Shown here: positions 26,557 through 35,195 of the stretch, piece by piece
Position numbering within the stretch: position 1 is the first letter of the stretch
How the letters are laid out: each line of letters opens with the position of its first letter
Notes under the pieces: model-generated
Told to the model about the DNA's origin: nothing
What the model saw: only the letters and a program-made list of their open reading frames with translations
The model's database searches: none
Position numbers and translations under genes: made by a program
Assembly (NCBI GenBank): GCA_017466805.1
Contig: JAFTTN010000088.1
Location: 1-64,000 of the forward strand
Source of the DNA: Clostridia bacterium
Lineage (GTDB): Bacteria > Bacillota > Clostridia > Oscillospirales > CAG-382
Direction of reading: 5' to 3'
DNA length: 64,000 nt

Positions 26557-27609
26557 CTATTTTTTATAAAATTTATCGATAATATCCAGCGCCTTTACCG
26601 TCGTTTCGGGTGCGCCTGCATAGTAAGCGGTCGGGCGCTTGCCCACAAATTCGCCAAAGCCCTCCTCGTATGCATAATAGCGCTCGGAATATCCCTCTCT
26701 GTTATAAAACTGCTCGTCGATTTCCATTTCGAATCCGATTTCGGTATTGGAAAGCTTTTTGCCGCCGATAATTTCGCCGTTTATGTCGACAACCGCCTGC
26801 TTACGAACGCAATCGCTTACTATTCTTATTTCATCAACGCGTGCCGAATTAAAGAAGAACGACGGCTGGATAATTGCGGTATCGAAAATATCGGTAAGGT
26901 TAACAACGTAACCGAGGTTTTTCGAACTCGACGCCGCCTCGTGATAATATGGTATCCAAAGGCAATTTTTGCCAAACGAGTGAGCGCGGTTCGAAACGGC
27001 GCGCATCGATTTAACTATAGGGTTATTAAAATCCGATTCGGGCTTATCGCAATCGAACCTTGTGTAGCCTGCGGTAATAACGTCCTCGCCCGCAAAATAA
27101 ATGCCCTGAACGTTGTTTTCCCAAATATCCGAGCGGAGCGTGTTCTTAATCAGGTCGACTGTATCTGCCCACGCATCTGCAAAAAGATGCGTAAGCGCGT
27201 GCCAGCATTCCGCGTGGGGCACCGAATACCAAAGCTTAACCTCGGGCTTTATCGCAACAAGCCGTTCCGCATATGCGTTCGCATCGGCAACGTAGTCTTT
27301 AATATGGTAATTGCCCGCAAGAATTCTGTCGGCAGTGGCGTGGTATTCCTTTTTTATCGTTTCAAGGCGATTGGGGTCGCCGACCATATCGGGCGTCATC
27401 GCGTCGATAATATCGCGTGTGATAATTTCGGTTTCGTTGCCGTTTCTGTCGGTGTAGCGGTTGAAGGTCGCAATGGGGATAAGCAAAATTTCGTCGCTCA
27501 CCTCAAGCAGCGCCTTCAGCTCGTCGTCCGTCGGGACGTAATATTTTCCTCCGCTGTATCCGCGGTAGCTCGTGTATAACAATACGCCTTTTTTCATTAA
27601 GCTGTTCAT
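26557..27609 (-). CDS. DUF4855 domain protein
   Basis: The 350-aa protein matches the DUF4855 pattern in CLWIPYYHEAASSSKNLG, TAIIQPSFFF and the C-terminal YYAYEEGFGEF. The family is often found with carbohydrate-active enzymes and may have a TIM-barrel-like fold. No signal peptide is seen. A second possible start (MKKGVLLYT) lies four codons in. It is transcribed divergently from the polysaccharide locus and has its own promoter. Confidence 0.8.
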   Translation of the reverse strand: MNSLMKKGVLLYTSYRGYSGGKYYVPTDDELKALLEVSDEILLIPIATFNRYTDRNGNETEIITRDIIDAMTPDMVGDPNRLETIKKEYHATADRILAGNYHIKDYVADANAYAERLVAIKPEVKLWYSVPHAECWHALTHLFADAWADTVDLIKNTLRSDIWENNVQGIYFAGEDVITAGYTRFDCDKPESDFNNPIVKSMRAVSNRAHSFGKNCLWIPYYHEAASSSKNLGYVVNLTDIFDTAIIQPSFFFNSARVDEIRIVSDCVRKQAVVDINGEIIGGKKLSNTEIGFEMEIDEQFYNREGYSERYYAYEEGFGEFVGKRPTAYYAGAPETTVKALDIIDKFYKK

Positions 27610-27649
27610 ATCCGGTTTCCTTTCTCGTTTGGTGAGATATTTTGCTATA

Positions 27650-27678
27650 ATTGTAGCACACGCGGCTTACTAAATCAA
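27650..27678 (-). promoter_or_regulatory. sigma-A promoter for DUF4855 gene
   Basis: Minus strand: TTGATT (27678-27673), 17 bases and TACAAT (27655-27650). Confidence 0.7.
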
Positions 27679-27725
27679 TATTTTATTTTTTCATAAAGCG
27701 CGTTTGCCGCCAAAAATCAAAAGTA

Positions 27726-27754
27726 TTGACATTGTTCGCGCGTCGTTATATAAT
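27726..27754 (+). promoter_or_regulatory. perfect sigma-A promoter for the polysaccharide locus
   Basis: TTGACA (27726-27731), 17 bases and TATAAT (27749-27754). Confidence 0.85.
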
Positions 27755-27786
27755 TATTATGAATAAGTTTATTTGCGGAGGTATTT

Positions 27787-29064
27787 ATGCCTACAATCGA
27801 CTATTCATATTTGCGTCCCAAAAAAGCAGAAGCGTTGAAAAAACGCTACGATGCCGAATTCATCAAACGTAAATCTTTATCTGTTTGGTCCGGCGAAAAC
27901 GCAGTTGTTTTGCCTTTAAAAAAATTCGAAGGAGATAATCTTCTCTTTGGAAGAGGCGGTGTCATTGACAAACACGGACAATACGTTGACATGTCTGCTA
28001 TAAACAAACGAGTTTGTGGCAAATATGAATTCTCAAATCCGCAATATGACGATAGTACAGTCGTATATTGCGGATATCTCGTAAATCATTGGGGGCATTT
28101 CTTAGTAGAAGCTGTTGCGAGGCTTTGGTATTTCCTTGAGAACGACAATGCTGTCGATAAATATGTGTTTTTCATCGAAGAAAATGCACACAGGGAAATT
28201 CGAGGTAATTATAAGATTTTTCTTGAACTTCTTGGGATTTGGAACAAAATCGAAATCATATGTACACCTACAAGATATGCAAAGGTTATAGTGCCGGAGC
28301 TCGCGTATTCTTGGAGAAGCTACTATTCCGAACAGTATAAGAATATTTTTCAAAGAATTATATCGAATTCTTCTCCGGATCCGTCTTGGATTCCATTCGA
28401 AAAGGTTTATTTAAGTCGCAGTAAACTCGCAAAAGCAAACGGTTTGGAATTCGGTTTAGATGCTTTAGACGATTTCTTCGAACGCAACGGATACGTTTTA
28501 CTATTCCCGGAACAGCTTCCTCTGCAACAGTTGATATTCTATATTAGAAATTCAAAAATCTGTGCTTCCTTATCAGGCTCGCTTCCTCACAATTTTCTGT
28601 TCGCCGAGGACGAGCAAAAAGTTATTATAGTCGAACGGATCGTTTTTAATAACGAAATTCAAGTTGACGTTAATACTGCAAAAAATCTCGATGTTACTTA
28701 TATCGATGCAAACATTTCGCTCTATTCAACAAACATGAGTGGTCCGTTTATATTGGGGTACAATAAGCAGTTGCAAAAATTCGCCGAAAGCTATCAGATG
28801 TTACCACCAAGCAAAAAATATCTTTCTAAGTATTATTTGTTCTCTTGCTTTAAAAAATACATGAAAGCATACAGAAAAGAATACTCTTATCGTTTTTTCA
28901 TGGAAGATTGGTATACCGGATTTGCGGACTGTATATGGGAAGCTTACAAGGAAAGCTACATTATGTTCTCGGACTACCTATCCGGGAATAAACCTTTTCT
29001 TCCAATCCATTATTTTCAATGGCATTATCTCAAGCAATTCATCAAACGAATTCTGAAACGATGA
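27787..29064 (+). CDS. glycosyltransferase family 61-like protein
   Basis: This 425-aa protein has GT61 (DUF563) features: [18 protein letters not shown] (about 98-115) and the second-domain motif [16 protein letters not shown]. It should add a sugar during cell-surface glycan assembly. It leads the rfb cluster and probably supplies a strain-specific step. Its bases are visibly more AT-rich than the rfb genes behind it, which suggests separate acquisition. No membrane segment is obvious. Confidence 0.8.
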   Translation: MPTIDYSYLRPKKAEALKKRYDAEFIKRKSLSVWSGENAVVLPLKKFEGDNLLFGRGGVIDKHGQYVDMSAINKRVCGKYEFSNPQYDDSTVVYCGYLVNHWGHFLVEAVARLWYFLENDNAVDKYVFFIEENAHREIRGNYKIFLELLGIWNKIEIICTPTRYAKVIVPELAYSWRSYYSEQYKNIFQRIISNSSPDPSWIPFEKVYLSRSKLAKANGLEFGLDALDDFFERNGYVLLFPEQLPLQQLIFYIRNSKICASLSGSLPHNFLFAEDEQKVIIVERIVFNNEIQVDVNTAKNLDVTYIDANISLYSTNMSGPFILGYNKQLQKFAESYQMLPPSKKYLSKYYLFSCFKKYMKAYRKEYSYRFFMEDWYTGFADCIWEAYKESYIMFSDYLSGNKPFLPIHYFQWHYLKQFIKRILKR

Positions 29065-29078
29065 TTACGAGGTGCAAT

Positions 29079-29972
29079 ATGAAAGGCATAATTCTTGCCG
29101 GAGGGTCCGGTTCGCGATTATATCCGCTCACAAAGGTAACTTCAAAGCAGCTTTTGCCGGTTTACGACAAGCCGATGATTTACTATCCTTTATCGGTATT
29201 GATGACGGCAGGCATACGCGAAATACTTATTATATCTACCCCGCAGGACACCCCGCGCTTCGAAGCGCTTTTGGGTGACGGCAAGCAATTCGGCGTATCG
29301 CTTCAATACGCAGTACAGCCCAGCCCCGACGGATTGGCGCAGGCGTTTATTATCGGCGAGGAATTTATCGGAAACGATTGCGCCGCAATGATTTTGGGCG
29401 ACAACATTTTTTCCGGTCACGGATTAAAGGAGCGGCTTATTTCCGCCGTAGAAAACGCCGAACGCGGAAACGGCGCAACGATTTTCGGTTATTACGTCGA
29501 CGATCCCGAGCGCTTCGGCATTGTTGAATTCGATAAAAACGGAAAAGCGGTAAGCATCGAGGAAAAGCCCGCAAATCCGAAATCCAATTATTGCGTAACC
29601 GGCTTGTATTTTTACGACAGGCGGGTTGTCGGCTATGCGAAATCGCTTAAACCGAGCAAAAGAGGCGAGCTTGAAATTACCGACCTGAACAAGCTATATC
29701 TTGAAAACGGCAGTCTTAACGTCGAGCTTTTGGGCCAAGGCTTTACCTGGCTCGATACCGGCACGCACGAAAGCCTTGCCGACGCGACGAACTTTATTCG
29801 CACTGTCGAAACCCACCAGCACAGAAAAATAGCCTGCTTGGAGGAAATAGCTTATTTGAACGGCTGGATCGACGAAAACGACGTAATGAAAGCCTACGAA
29901 GAGCTTAAAAACAACCAATACGGACAATATTTAAAGGACGTTTTGGACGGAAAATATATAGATAAAAGGTAG
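29079..29972 (+). CDS. rfbA: glucose-1-phosphate thymidylyltransferase
   Basis: RfbA makes dTDP-glucose from dTTP and glucose-1-phosphate, the first step to dTDP-L-rhamnose. The 297-aa product starts [19 protein letters not shown] with the nucleotidyltransferase signature and carries [10 protein letters not shown] and the C-terminal [14 protein letters not shown] start at 29079 behind ACGAGGTG; the open frame upstream runs into the GT61 gene. Confidence 0.95.
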   Translation: MKGIILAGGSGSRLYPLTKVTSKQLLPVYDKPMIYYPLSVLMTAGIREILIISTPQDTPRFEALLGDGKQFGVSLQYAVQPSPDGLAQAFIIGEEFIGNDCAAMILGDNIFSGHGLKERLISAVENAERGNGATIFGYYVDDPERFGIVEFDKNGKAVSIEEKPANPKSNYCVTGLYFYDRRVVGYAKSLKPSKRGELEITDLNKLYLENGSLNVELLGQGFTWLDTGTHESLADATNFIRTVETHQHRKIACLEEIAYLNGWIDENDVMKAYEELKNNQYGQYLKDVLDGKYIDKR

Positions 29973-29979
29973 AAAAGCT

Positions 29980-30998
29980 ATGACTGTTATAGTAACCGGC
30001 GGCGCGGGCTTTATCGGAAGTAATTTTATCTTCCATATGCTCGAAAAGCATCCCGACTACAGAATTATTTGTCTTGACAAGCTAACCTATGCCGGCAATC
30101 TTTCGACACTCGAATCGGTTATGGGCAACGAAAATTTCGCCTTTGTAAAAGCGGACATTTGTGACCGCACCGCCGTTTATTCGCTGTTCGAAAAGGAAAA
30201 GCCGAATATCGTCGTCAACTTTGCCGCAGAAAGCCACGTTGACAGAAGCATCGAAACCCCGATATTTTTCTGCAAACAAACATAATCGGCACCTCGGTAC
30301 TGCTCGATGCCTGCCGTAAATACGGCATTGACCGCTACCACCAGGTTAGCACCGACGAGGTTTACGGCGACCTTCCGCTCGACCGCCCCGATTTATTCTT
30401 TACCGAAACGACACCCCTGCACACGAGCAGTCCCTATTCCTCATCGAAGGCGGCGGCAGACCTTTTAACCCTTTCCTACCACCGCACCTATGGGCTGCCG
30501 GTAACCATAAGCCGTTGCTCGAACAACTACGGTCCATACCATTTTCCCGAAAAGCTTATTCCGCTTATGATTGCGAACGCATTGAACGACAAGCCGCTCC
30601 CCGTATACGGCGAGGGGAAAAATGTGCGCGATTGGCTTTACGTCGAGGATCACTGCAAGGCTATCGACCTTATTATTCACAAGGGCAGAGTCGGCGAGGT
30701 ATACAACGTCGGCGGACACAACGAAAAGCAGAATATAGAAATAGTAAAAATAATCTGCAAGGAGCTTGGAAAGAGCGAATCGCTTATTACCTACGTCACC
30801 GACCGCAAGGGACACGATTTGCGCTATGCTATCGACCCGAGCAAGATAAGCAACGAGCTCGGCTGGCTGCCCGAAACGAAGTTCGAGCAGGGTATTAAGA
30901 AAACTATAAAATGGTATCTCGAAAACCGCAAATGGTGGGAAAACATCATTTCGGGCGAATATCAAAGCTATTACGAAAAAATGTACGGCAATAGGTGA
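29980..30998 (+). pseudogene. rfbB: dTDP-glucose 4,6-dehydratase with a one-base frameshift
   Basis: RfbB converts dTDP-glucose to the 4-keto-6-deoxy sugar. The first 101 codons (GGAGFIGSNFIF NAD-binding loop, [11 protein letters not shown]) end at a TAA at 30283-30285. The remainder ([21 protein letters not shown] with the Tyr-x3-Lys pair, [18 protein letters not shown]) continues in another frame from 30261. One extra base in the CCCC run at 30257-30260 restores an intact protein of about 340 aa ([13 protein letters not shown]). All catalytic motifs are preserved. It could be a real mutation, a phase-variable tract or an assembly error. Confidence 0.9.
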
Positions 30999-31002
30999 GA
31001 AT

Positions 31003-31896
31003 ATGAAATTTTTTGTCACGGGCGTCGGCGGACAGCTCGGATTCGACGTTATAAACGAGCTTAAAGCCCGAAAATATTACTGCATCGGCTCGGATATTTT
31101 ACAGGACGCAAAATGTGAAGGCGACGAATATATTCAATTGGATATAACCGACGAAAAGGCGGTTTTCGAAGCGATTTCGTGCTGCATGCCCGATGCGGTT
31201 ATTCACTGTGCCGCTTGGACGGCTGTCGACGCCGCAGAGGACGAAGCCAATATCGGCAAGGTGAGAGCGATAAACGCCGACGGCACGAAAAATATTGCGC
31301 TTGCCTGCAAGAAAATCGGCTGTAAAATGCTGTATATATCTACCGATTACGTTTTCGACGGCAACGGCGACACTCCTTGGGAGCCCGATTGCAAGGAATA
31401 CAGCCCGCTGAATGTTTACGGACAAACGAAGTTAGAGGGCGAAAAAGCGGTAAGCGGTCTGCTCGACAGCTATTTTATCGTCCGCATCGCATGGGTTTTC
31501 GGTAAAAACGGAAGCAATTTTGTTAAAACAATGTTGAATTTATCGAAAAAATATTCGTCCTTGCGCGTTGTCTGCGACCAAATCGGCACGCCGACCTATA
31601 CCGCGGACCTTGCAAGATTGCTTGTTGATATCTGCGAAAGCGAAAAATACGGCTATTACCACGCAACAAACGAGGGCGGGTATATAAGCTGGTACGATTT
31701 CGCCTGCGAAATATTCAAGCAAGCAAATATCGATATGCAAATCACCCCCGTAACCACCGCGGAATACGGCGCTTCGGTTGCGGCAAGGCCTTTTAACAGC
31801 AGGCTTGACAAAAGCAAGCTTGCTGCAAACGGGTTCACCCCGCTCCCCGATTGGAAGGATGCGCTTGCACGGTATATAAAGGAGCTTTTACAATGA
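31003..31896 (+). CDS. rfbD: dTDP-4-dehydrorhamnose reductase
   Basis: RfbD performs the NAD(P)H-dependent last step in dTDP-L-rhamnose synthesis. The 297-aa SDR protein has the GVGGQLGFDV cofactor loop at the N-terminus, STDYVFDG and the catalytic Tyr-x3-Lys in YGQTKLEGE. It lies four bases after rfbB and overlaps rfbC as ATGA. Confidence 0.95.
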   Translation: MKFFVTGVGGQLGFDVINELKARKYYCIGSDILQDAKCEGDEYIQLDITDEKAVFEAISCCMPDAVIHCAAWTAVDAAEDEANIGKVRAINADGTKNIALACKKIGCKMLYISTDYVFDGNGDTPWEPDCKEYSPLNVYGQTKLEGEKAVSGLLDSYFIVRIAWVFGKNGSNFVKTMLNLSKKYSSLRVVCDQIGTPTYTADLARLLVDICESEKYGYYHATNEGGYISWYDFACEIFKQANIDMQITPVTTAEYGASVAARPFNSRLDKSKLAANGFTPLPDWKDALARYIKELLQ

Positions 31897-32444
31897 GTAA
31901 CTTCAATTTTATAAAAACCGATATTAAGGACGTTATAATCGTCGAGCCGCGCGTTTTCGGCGACAGCCGCGGGTATTTTATGGAAACCTACCAAAAGCAA
32001 GCCTTTGCCGAGGGCGGAATAAACGCCGATTTCATCCAGGATAATCAATCGAAATCGAGAAGAGGCGTGCTGCGCGGTCTGCATTTTCAAAAGACCTATC
32101 CGCAGGCAAAGCTCGTTCGCGTAATCAAGGGCGAGGTGTTTGACGTTGCGGTGGATTTGCGCAACGGCAGCGAAACCTACGGCAAATGGGTAGGCGTTTT
32201 GCTTTCGGAGGAAAACAAAAGGCAACTTTTCGTTCCGCGCGGATTCGCACACGGCTTTTTGGTACTTTCCGAGGAAGCCGAATTCGTATACAAATGCGAC
32301 GATTATTATCACCCCGAGGACGAGGGCGGCATAATTTGGAACGATCCGAGTATTAATGTTGCCTGGCCGATAGACGAGGATATGCAGCTTCTGCTTTCCG
32401 AAAAGGACACCAAGCACCCAACGCTTACAGATTACGGGAAATAA
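31893..32444 (+). CDS. rfbC: dTDP-4-dehydrorhamnose 3,5-epimerase
   Basis: RfbC epimerises the 4-keto sugar at C3 and C5. The 183-aa cupin protein shows DSRGYFMETYQ, RGLHFQKTYPQAKLVRV (catalytic His in GLHFQ) and PRGFAHGFLVLSE. The ATG overlaps the rfbD stop. The order rfbA-B-D-C with flanking glycosyltransferases is typical of rhamnose-containing surface polymers. Confidence 0.95.
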   Translation: MSNFNFIKTDIKDVIIVEPRVFGDSRGYFMETYQKQAFAEGGINADFIQDNQSKSRRGVLRGLHFQKTYPQAKLVRVIKGEVFDVAVDLRNGSETYGKWVGVLLSEENKRQLFVPRGFAHGFLVLSEEAEFVYKCDDYYHPEDEGGIIWNDPSINVAWPIDEDMQLLLSEKDTKHPTLTDYGK

Positions 32445-32445
32445 T

Positions 32446-33636
32446 ATGAAACAGGGATTTTATATCTTTTTTTATAAAAGAATAGCTGTTGAATGGGTTT
32501 GCATAGCTCTTGCAACGCTTGCATATGCGCTGTATTGCTTTGCCTTTATGCTAAAAAAGGCGTTTAGAAAAAAGCGTTTTGTTGCTATGGATACCGACGA
32601 AGCGAAGGCTGTTATAACAAAAAAGTTTCCAAAAACCGAAACGCTTCCCGAAACAGTTAATCTTCCGCTTAACCGCGATATCGACCTTTCGGTTATAGTT
32701 CCTATTTATAATTACGAGGATCTTATCGAGGGCACGATAAACGCGATATTAAACCAAAAAACGCAATACAAATTCGAGCTGATACTCGTCGACGACGGTT
32801 CGCGGCAGCCCGCAAAGGATATTCTTGAAAAATTCAAAGGTCTGCCCAACGTCAAGGTTATTCATCAGGAAAACGGCGGCATCGGCGCGGCGCGCAACAC
32901 CGGGCTAAACAACGCGCAGGGCAGATATTATATGTTTGTCGACTGCGATGACACGGTGCACGAGGATATTATCGAATGCTTGATGTCGAAGGCTTACGAA
33001 AAGAATCTCGATATGGTTATGTGCGCGCACAATCTGTCGAAGGAATCGAACGGCCGCATTACCTCGGTAACCCCTAATATCTACCCAAAATACAATTTAA
33101 TGCGCTACAAGGACGGCGATTATCTTTGGAACTTCCCCGGTTTGCCGTGGTGCAAGGTCTACAAGCGCGAAATGTTCGAAAGCATTCGCTTTCTTCCGGG
33201 CTATTGGTACGAGGACACCATTATTCATTTTTTGGTGTTTAGGCTTTGCAATAGCTTTGAATATATCCCGCAGGTAAAATACGAATACCGCTGGTACGAA
33301 AAGAACTTTTCACACACCCAGGACAATGCACCCGACCGCACGGTGCAGCGGTATTGGATACTCGAGCGGTGTATCGAGGATACGAAGCGCTTCGGGCTCG
33401 ACACGGGGGTTATCTTCTATAAGCTTCTGCTTCGCCACCTCGGCTCGTATTACTATCTGCAACAAGGTTATATGGAAGAGGAAACGGTAGACGCAATGTT
33501 CGCTCTCGCCTCGAATTTGCTTAAAGCATACGTCCCGAGCGAAAAATATCACCTCCCCTATGCACTAAAGCAGCTCGAAAAGGCACTTCTTACCAACGAT
33601 ATCGAGCTTTGGAAGCTCGCAACCACGATACAATAA
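32446..33636 (+). CDS. family 2 glycosyltransferase with N-terminal membrane helix
   Basis: The 396-aa protein has one predicted membrane helix (about 15-38), then a GT-A domain beginning DLSVIVPIYNYEDLIEG (about 79) with LILVDDGSRQ, GGIGAARNTGL and VDCDDT (DXD-like). It probably transfers a sugar, perhaps rhamnose, at the cytoplasmic membrane face. It is the last gene of the polysaccharide operon. Confidence 0.88.
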   Translation: MKQGFYIFFYKRIAVEWVCIALATLAYALYCFAFMLKKAFRKKRFVAMDTDEAKAVITKKFPKTETLPETVNLPLNRDIDLSVIVPIYNYEDLIEGTINAILNQKTQYKFELILVDDGSRQPAKDILEKFKGLPNVKVIHQENGGIGAARNTGLNNAQGRYYMFVDCDDTVHEDIIECLMSKAYEKNLDMVMCAHNLSKESNGRITSVTPNIYPKYNLMRYKDGDYLWNFPGLPWCKVYKREMFESIRFLPGYWYEDTIIHFLVFRLCNSFEYIPQVKYEYRWYEKNFSHTQDNAPDRTVQRYWILERCIEDTKRFGLDTGVIFYKLLLRHLGSYYYLQQGYMEEETVDAMFALASNLLKAYVPSEKYHLPYALKQLEKALLTNDIELWKLATTIQ

Positions 33637-33641
33637 AAATT

Positions 33642-33700
33642 AACACCGCGGAAGGTCGATTTATCACTATGGTGCATCGCCTGGGCGTTCCGCGGTGTTT
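33642..33700. terminator. long-loop terminator between convergent genes
   Basis: A perfect 12-bp stem (AACACCGCGGAA / TTCCGCGGTGTT) surrounds a 34-base loop and is followed by TTTCTTT on the plus strand. The rfb operon and the MerR operon converge here. Confidence 0.65.
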
Positions 33701-33702
33701 CT

Positions 33703-34044
33703 TTACTCTCTGTTTTGGTTATAGGATTTTTGGCAAAGGGTACGTTTTTTACAATAGGGGCATTTGGTTACGAATTCGAAGCTATCCTCGGGCGAATGCG
33801 AGGCTGCAAATCTTGAAACACGCTTTTTCACCCAAAAATGCCCATAGCACTTACTGCAGCGCGCCCAAAAGTTCCTTGGCATATTCACTATATACAACGC
33901 CGTGAAAAATATAAGGAACGGCATTCCGACGATTAAGCTGAACCACCAGGGCACGTCGTAGGTCGCGCCATTCCAATGAAGCTCGCACCCCGAAAGTATT
34001 GCGAGATTAACGATTAGCGCAAGCACAAGGTAAAGCTTTTTCAT
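33703..34044 (-). CDS. small membrane protein with two CxxC motifs (MerR operon, third gene)
   Basis: The 113-aa product has two hydrophobic segments (about 3-20 and 35-53), with a lipobox-like LSGC at 17-20, then CSKC (63-66) and CPYC (95-98), which probably form one zinc ribbon. It starts behind GAGGAC and overlaps the preceding gene as ATGA. Family not recognised. Confidence 0.65.
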   Translation of the reverse strand: MKKLYLVLALIVNLAILSGCELHWNGATYDVPWWFSLIVGMPFLIFFTALYIVNMPRNFWARCSKCYGHFWVKKRVSRFAASHSPEDSFEFVTKCPYCKKRTLCQKSYNQNRE

Positions 34045-34277
34045 TCTTCTGTCCTCGATTCGTTGAAAATTCCGTGTTTTTTGCAATGCGGACATTTTAA
34101 AAAGGCAGAGTCGTTTGCCATATTCGAGAAGTATATGTTTTTTCTTTTCTCCTGTACGAAGCGTTTTTTGCAATGCGGGCACACGAACGCTTTGCCGGTT
34201 ATGCTCTTTTTACTGCACAGCGCTATTATAAGCAAAAACACAGCCAAAGCGGCAGCACCGATTATAAATTCGCCCAT
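34041..34277 (-). CDS. small membrane-anchored zinc-ribbon protein (MerR operon, second gene)
   Basis: The 78-aa product has one N-terminal membrane helix (about 5-24) and a C-terminal Cys4 set, CPHC at 33-36 and CPHC at 62-65. AGGAGGT at the right distance fixes the start at 34277, 12 codons inside a longer open frame. It lies 11 bases after the MerR stop and overlaps the next gene. Function unknown; with the downstream paralog-like protein it may form a redox- or metal-responsive membrane pair, which is inference. Confidence 0.65.
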   Translation of the reverse strand: MGEFIIGAAALAVFLLIIALCSKKSITGKAFVCPHCKKRFVQEKRKNIYFSNMANDSAFLKCPHCKKHGIFNESRTEE

Positions 34278-34288
34278 AAATATACCTC

Positions 34289-34969
34289 CTAAAGCTCGTA
34301 ATAGCTTAGCCAAAGCCCGTTTATTTCCCCGTGCTGTACTACGAATTTAATAACAAGCCCAAGCTTTTTATAGCGCAAACGGCTGTAAAACACCGTATTT
34401 ATATTGCAATCCCTCTCGATACGCTCGAGCGAAACGAATTTTCCGAGCGGCAAAAGCGCATCGGCAAAAATACATTTTAATGCCGAAAGCGGTGTATATT
34501 CACGCATGGTTTTGCCGAACAGCCCGAATATTTTTTCGTATTCGCCTTTTATAAAAAGGTCTGTCGCGAGCGTTGCGGTTTCGTTATCGGCACAGCCGCA
34601 CGTTTCGGCGTGTTCGCCGTAAATATCGCCGCCGTGCTCTATGGTGTGCAACGCCTCGTCGAGCAATCGCACCGTTCTTGCCATTCCCGAAAGCTTTGCG
34701 ATTATTTCCGCCCTGCGCTCGATTATTGCTTGCGAAAGGTTCGAATCGCCCTTTTGTATTTCGGAAATTTTTGCAACAGTCAAGCCGAGCGAGCGCAGCA
34801 CCAAAATCTTTTTTATTAAATCTATCTGCTCCTGCGTGTATTTTCGGCGGCTCGAAAACCGTTTTGTGCTGTTTATAAGCCGTTTTTCCTCGTAAAACCG
34901 CAAAGTACGCGAGGTTATGCCAAGCAATGCGCAAACTTCGGTTATATCATAAAGCCTTTCGTTTTCCAT
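34289..34969 (-). CDS. MerR-family transcriptional regulator
   Basis: The 226-aa regulator has the winged helix-turn-helix (YDITEVCALLGITSRTLRFYEEKRL, here broken as EVCALLGITSRTLRFYEEK) at residues 6-70, a dimerisation coiled coil (about 80-120) and a C-terminal effector domain of about 100 residues with CGC at about 124. MerR proteins twist promoters with overlong spacers, and the promoter of this gene has exactly such a 19-bp spacer with a dyad inside it, so autoregulation is likely. The effector is unknown. Confidence 0.88.
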   Translation of the reverse strand: MENERLYDITEVCALLGITSRTLRFYEEKRLINSTKRFSSRRKYTQEQIDLIKKILVLRSLGLTVAKISEIQKGDSNLSQAIIERRAEIIAKLSGMARTVRLLDEALHTIEHGGDIYGEHAETCGCADNETATLATDLFIKGEYEKIFGLFGKTMREYTPLSALKCIFADALLPLGKFVSLERIERDCNINTVFYSRLRYKKLGLVIKFVVQHGEINGLWLSYYEL

Positions 34970-34989
34970 ATCCCTGCCCCCTTAGCTTT

Positions 34990-35020
34990 ATTATATCACT
35001 TGACGCAGGGTCAATGTCAA
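34990..35020 (-). promoter_or_regulatory. MerR-type promoter with 19-bp spacer and operator dyad
   Basis: Minus strand: TTGACA (35020-35015), 19 bases and TATAAT (34995-34990). The inverted repeat CTTGAC / GTCAAG (34999-35004 and 35016-35021) spans the spacer, the arrangement expected for activation by untwisting. Confidence 0.75.
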
Positions 35021-35031
35021 GTAGGCACAAC

Positions 35032-35060
35032 AAAAAAGCAGACGTTGCATCTGCTTTTTT
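35032..35060. terminator. bidirectional terminator
   Basis: An 11-bp stem (AAAAAAGCAGA / TCTGCTTTTTT) with T-tracts on both strands lies downstream of the large lipoprotein gene and upstream of the MerR promoter. Confidence 0.75.
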
Positions 35061-35195
35061 TCGTTTATAAGCTTATAAGCGCTTGACGGGGGGTCCTTGG
35101 TTCCTGCGATGCGAATCAAAAGTGCGAGCGCACGAACGTTTGAAAGAACACGCGAAAACAAGCGTTTTCTTGTAAAAGTGCAGCGCAAGCAAGCG

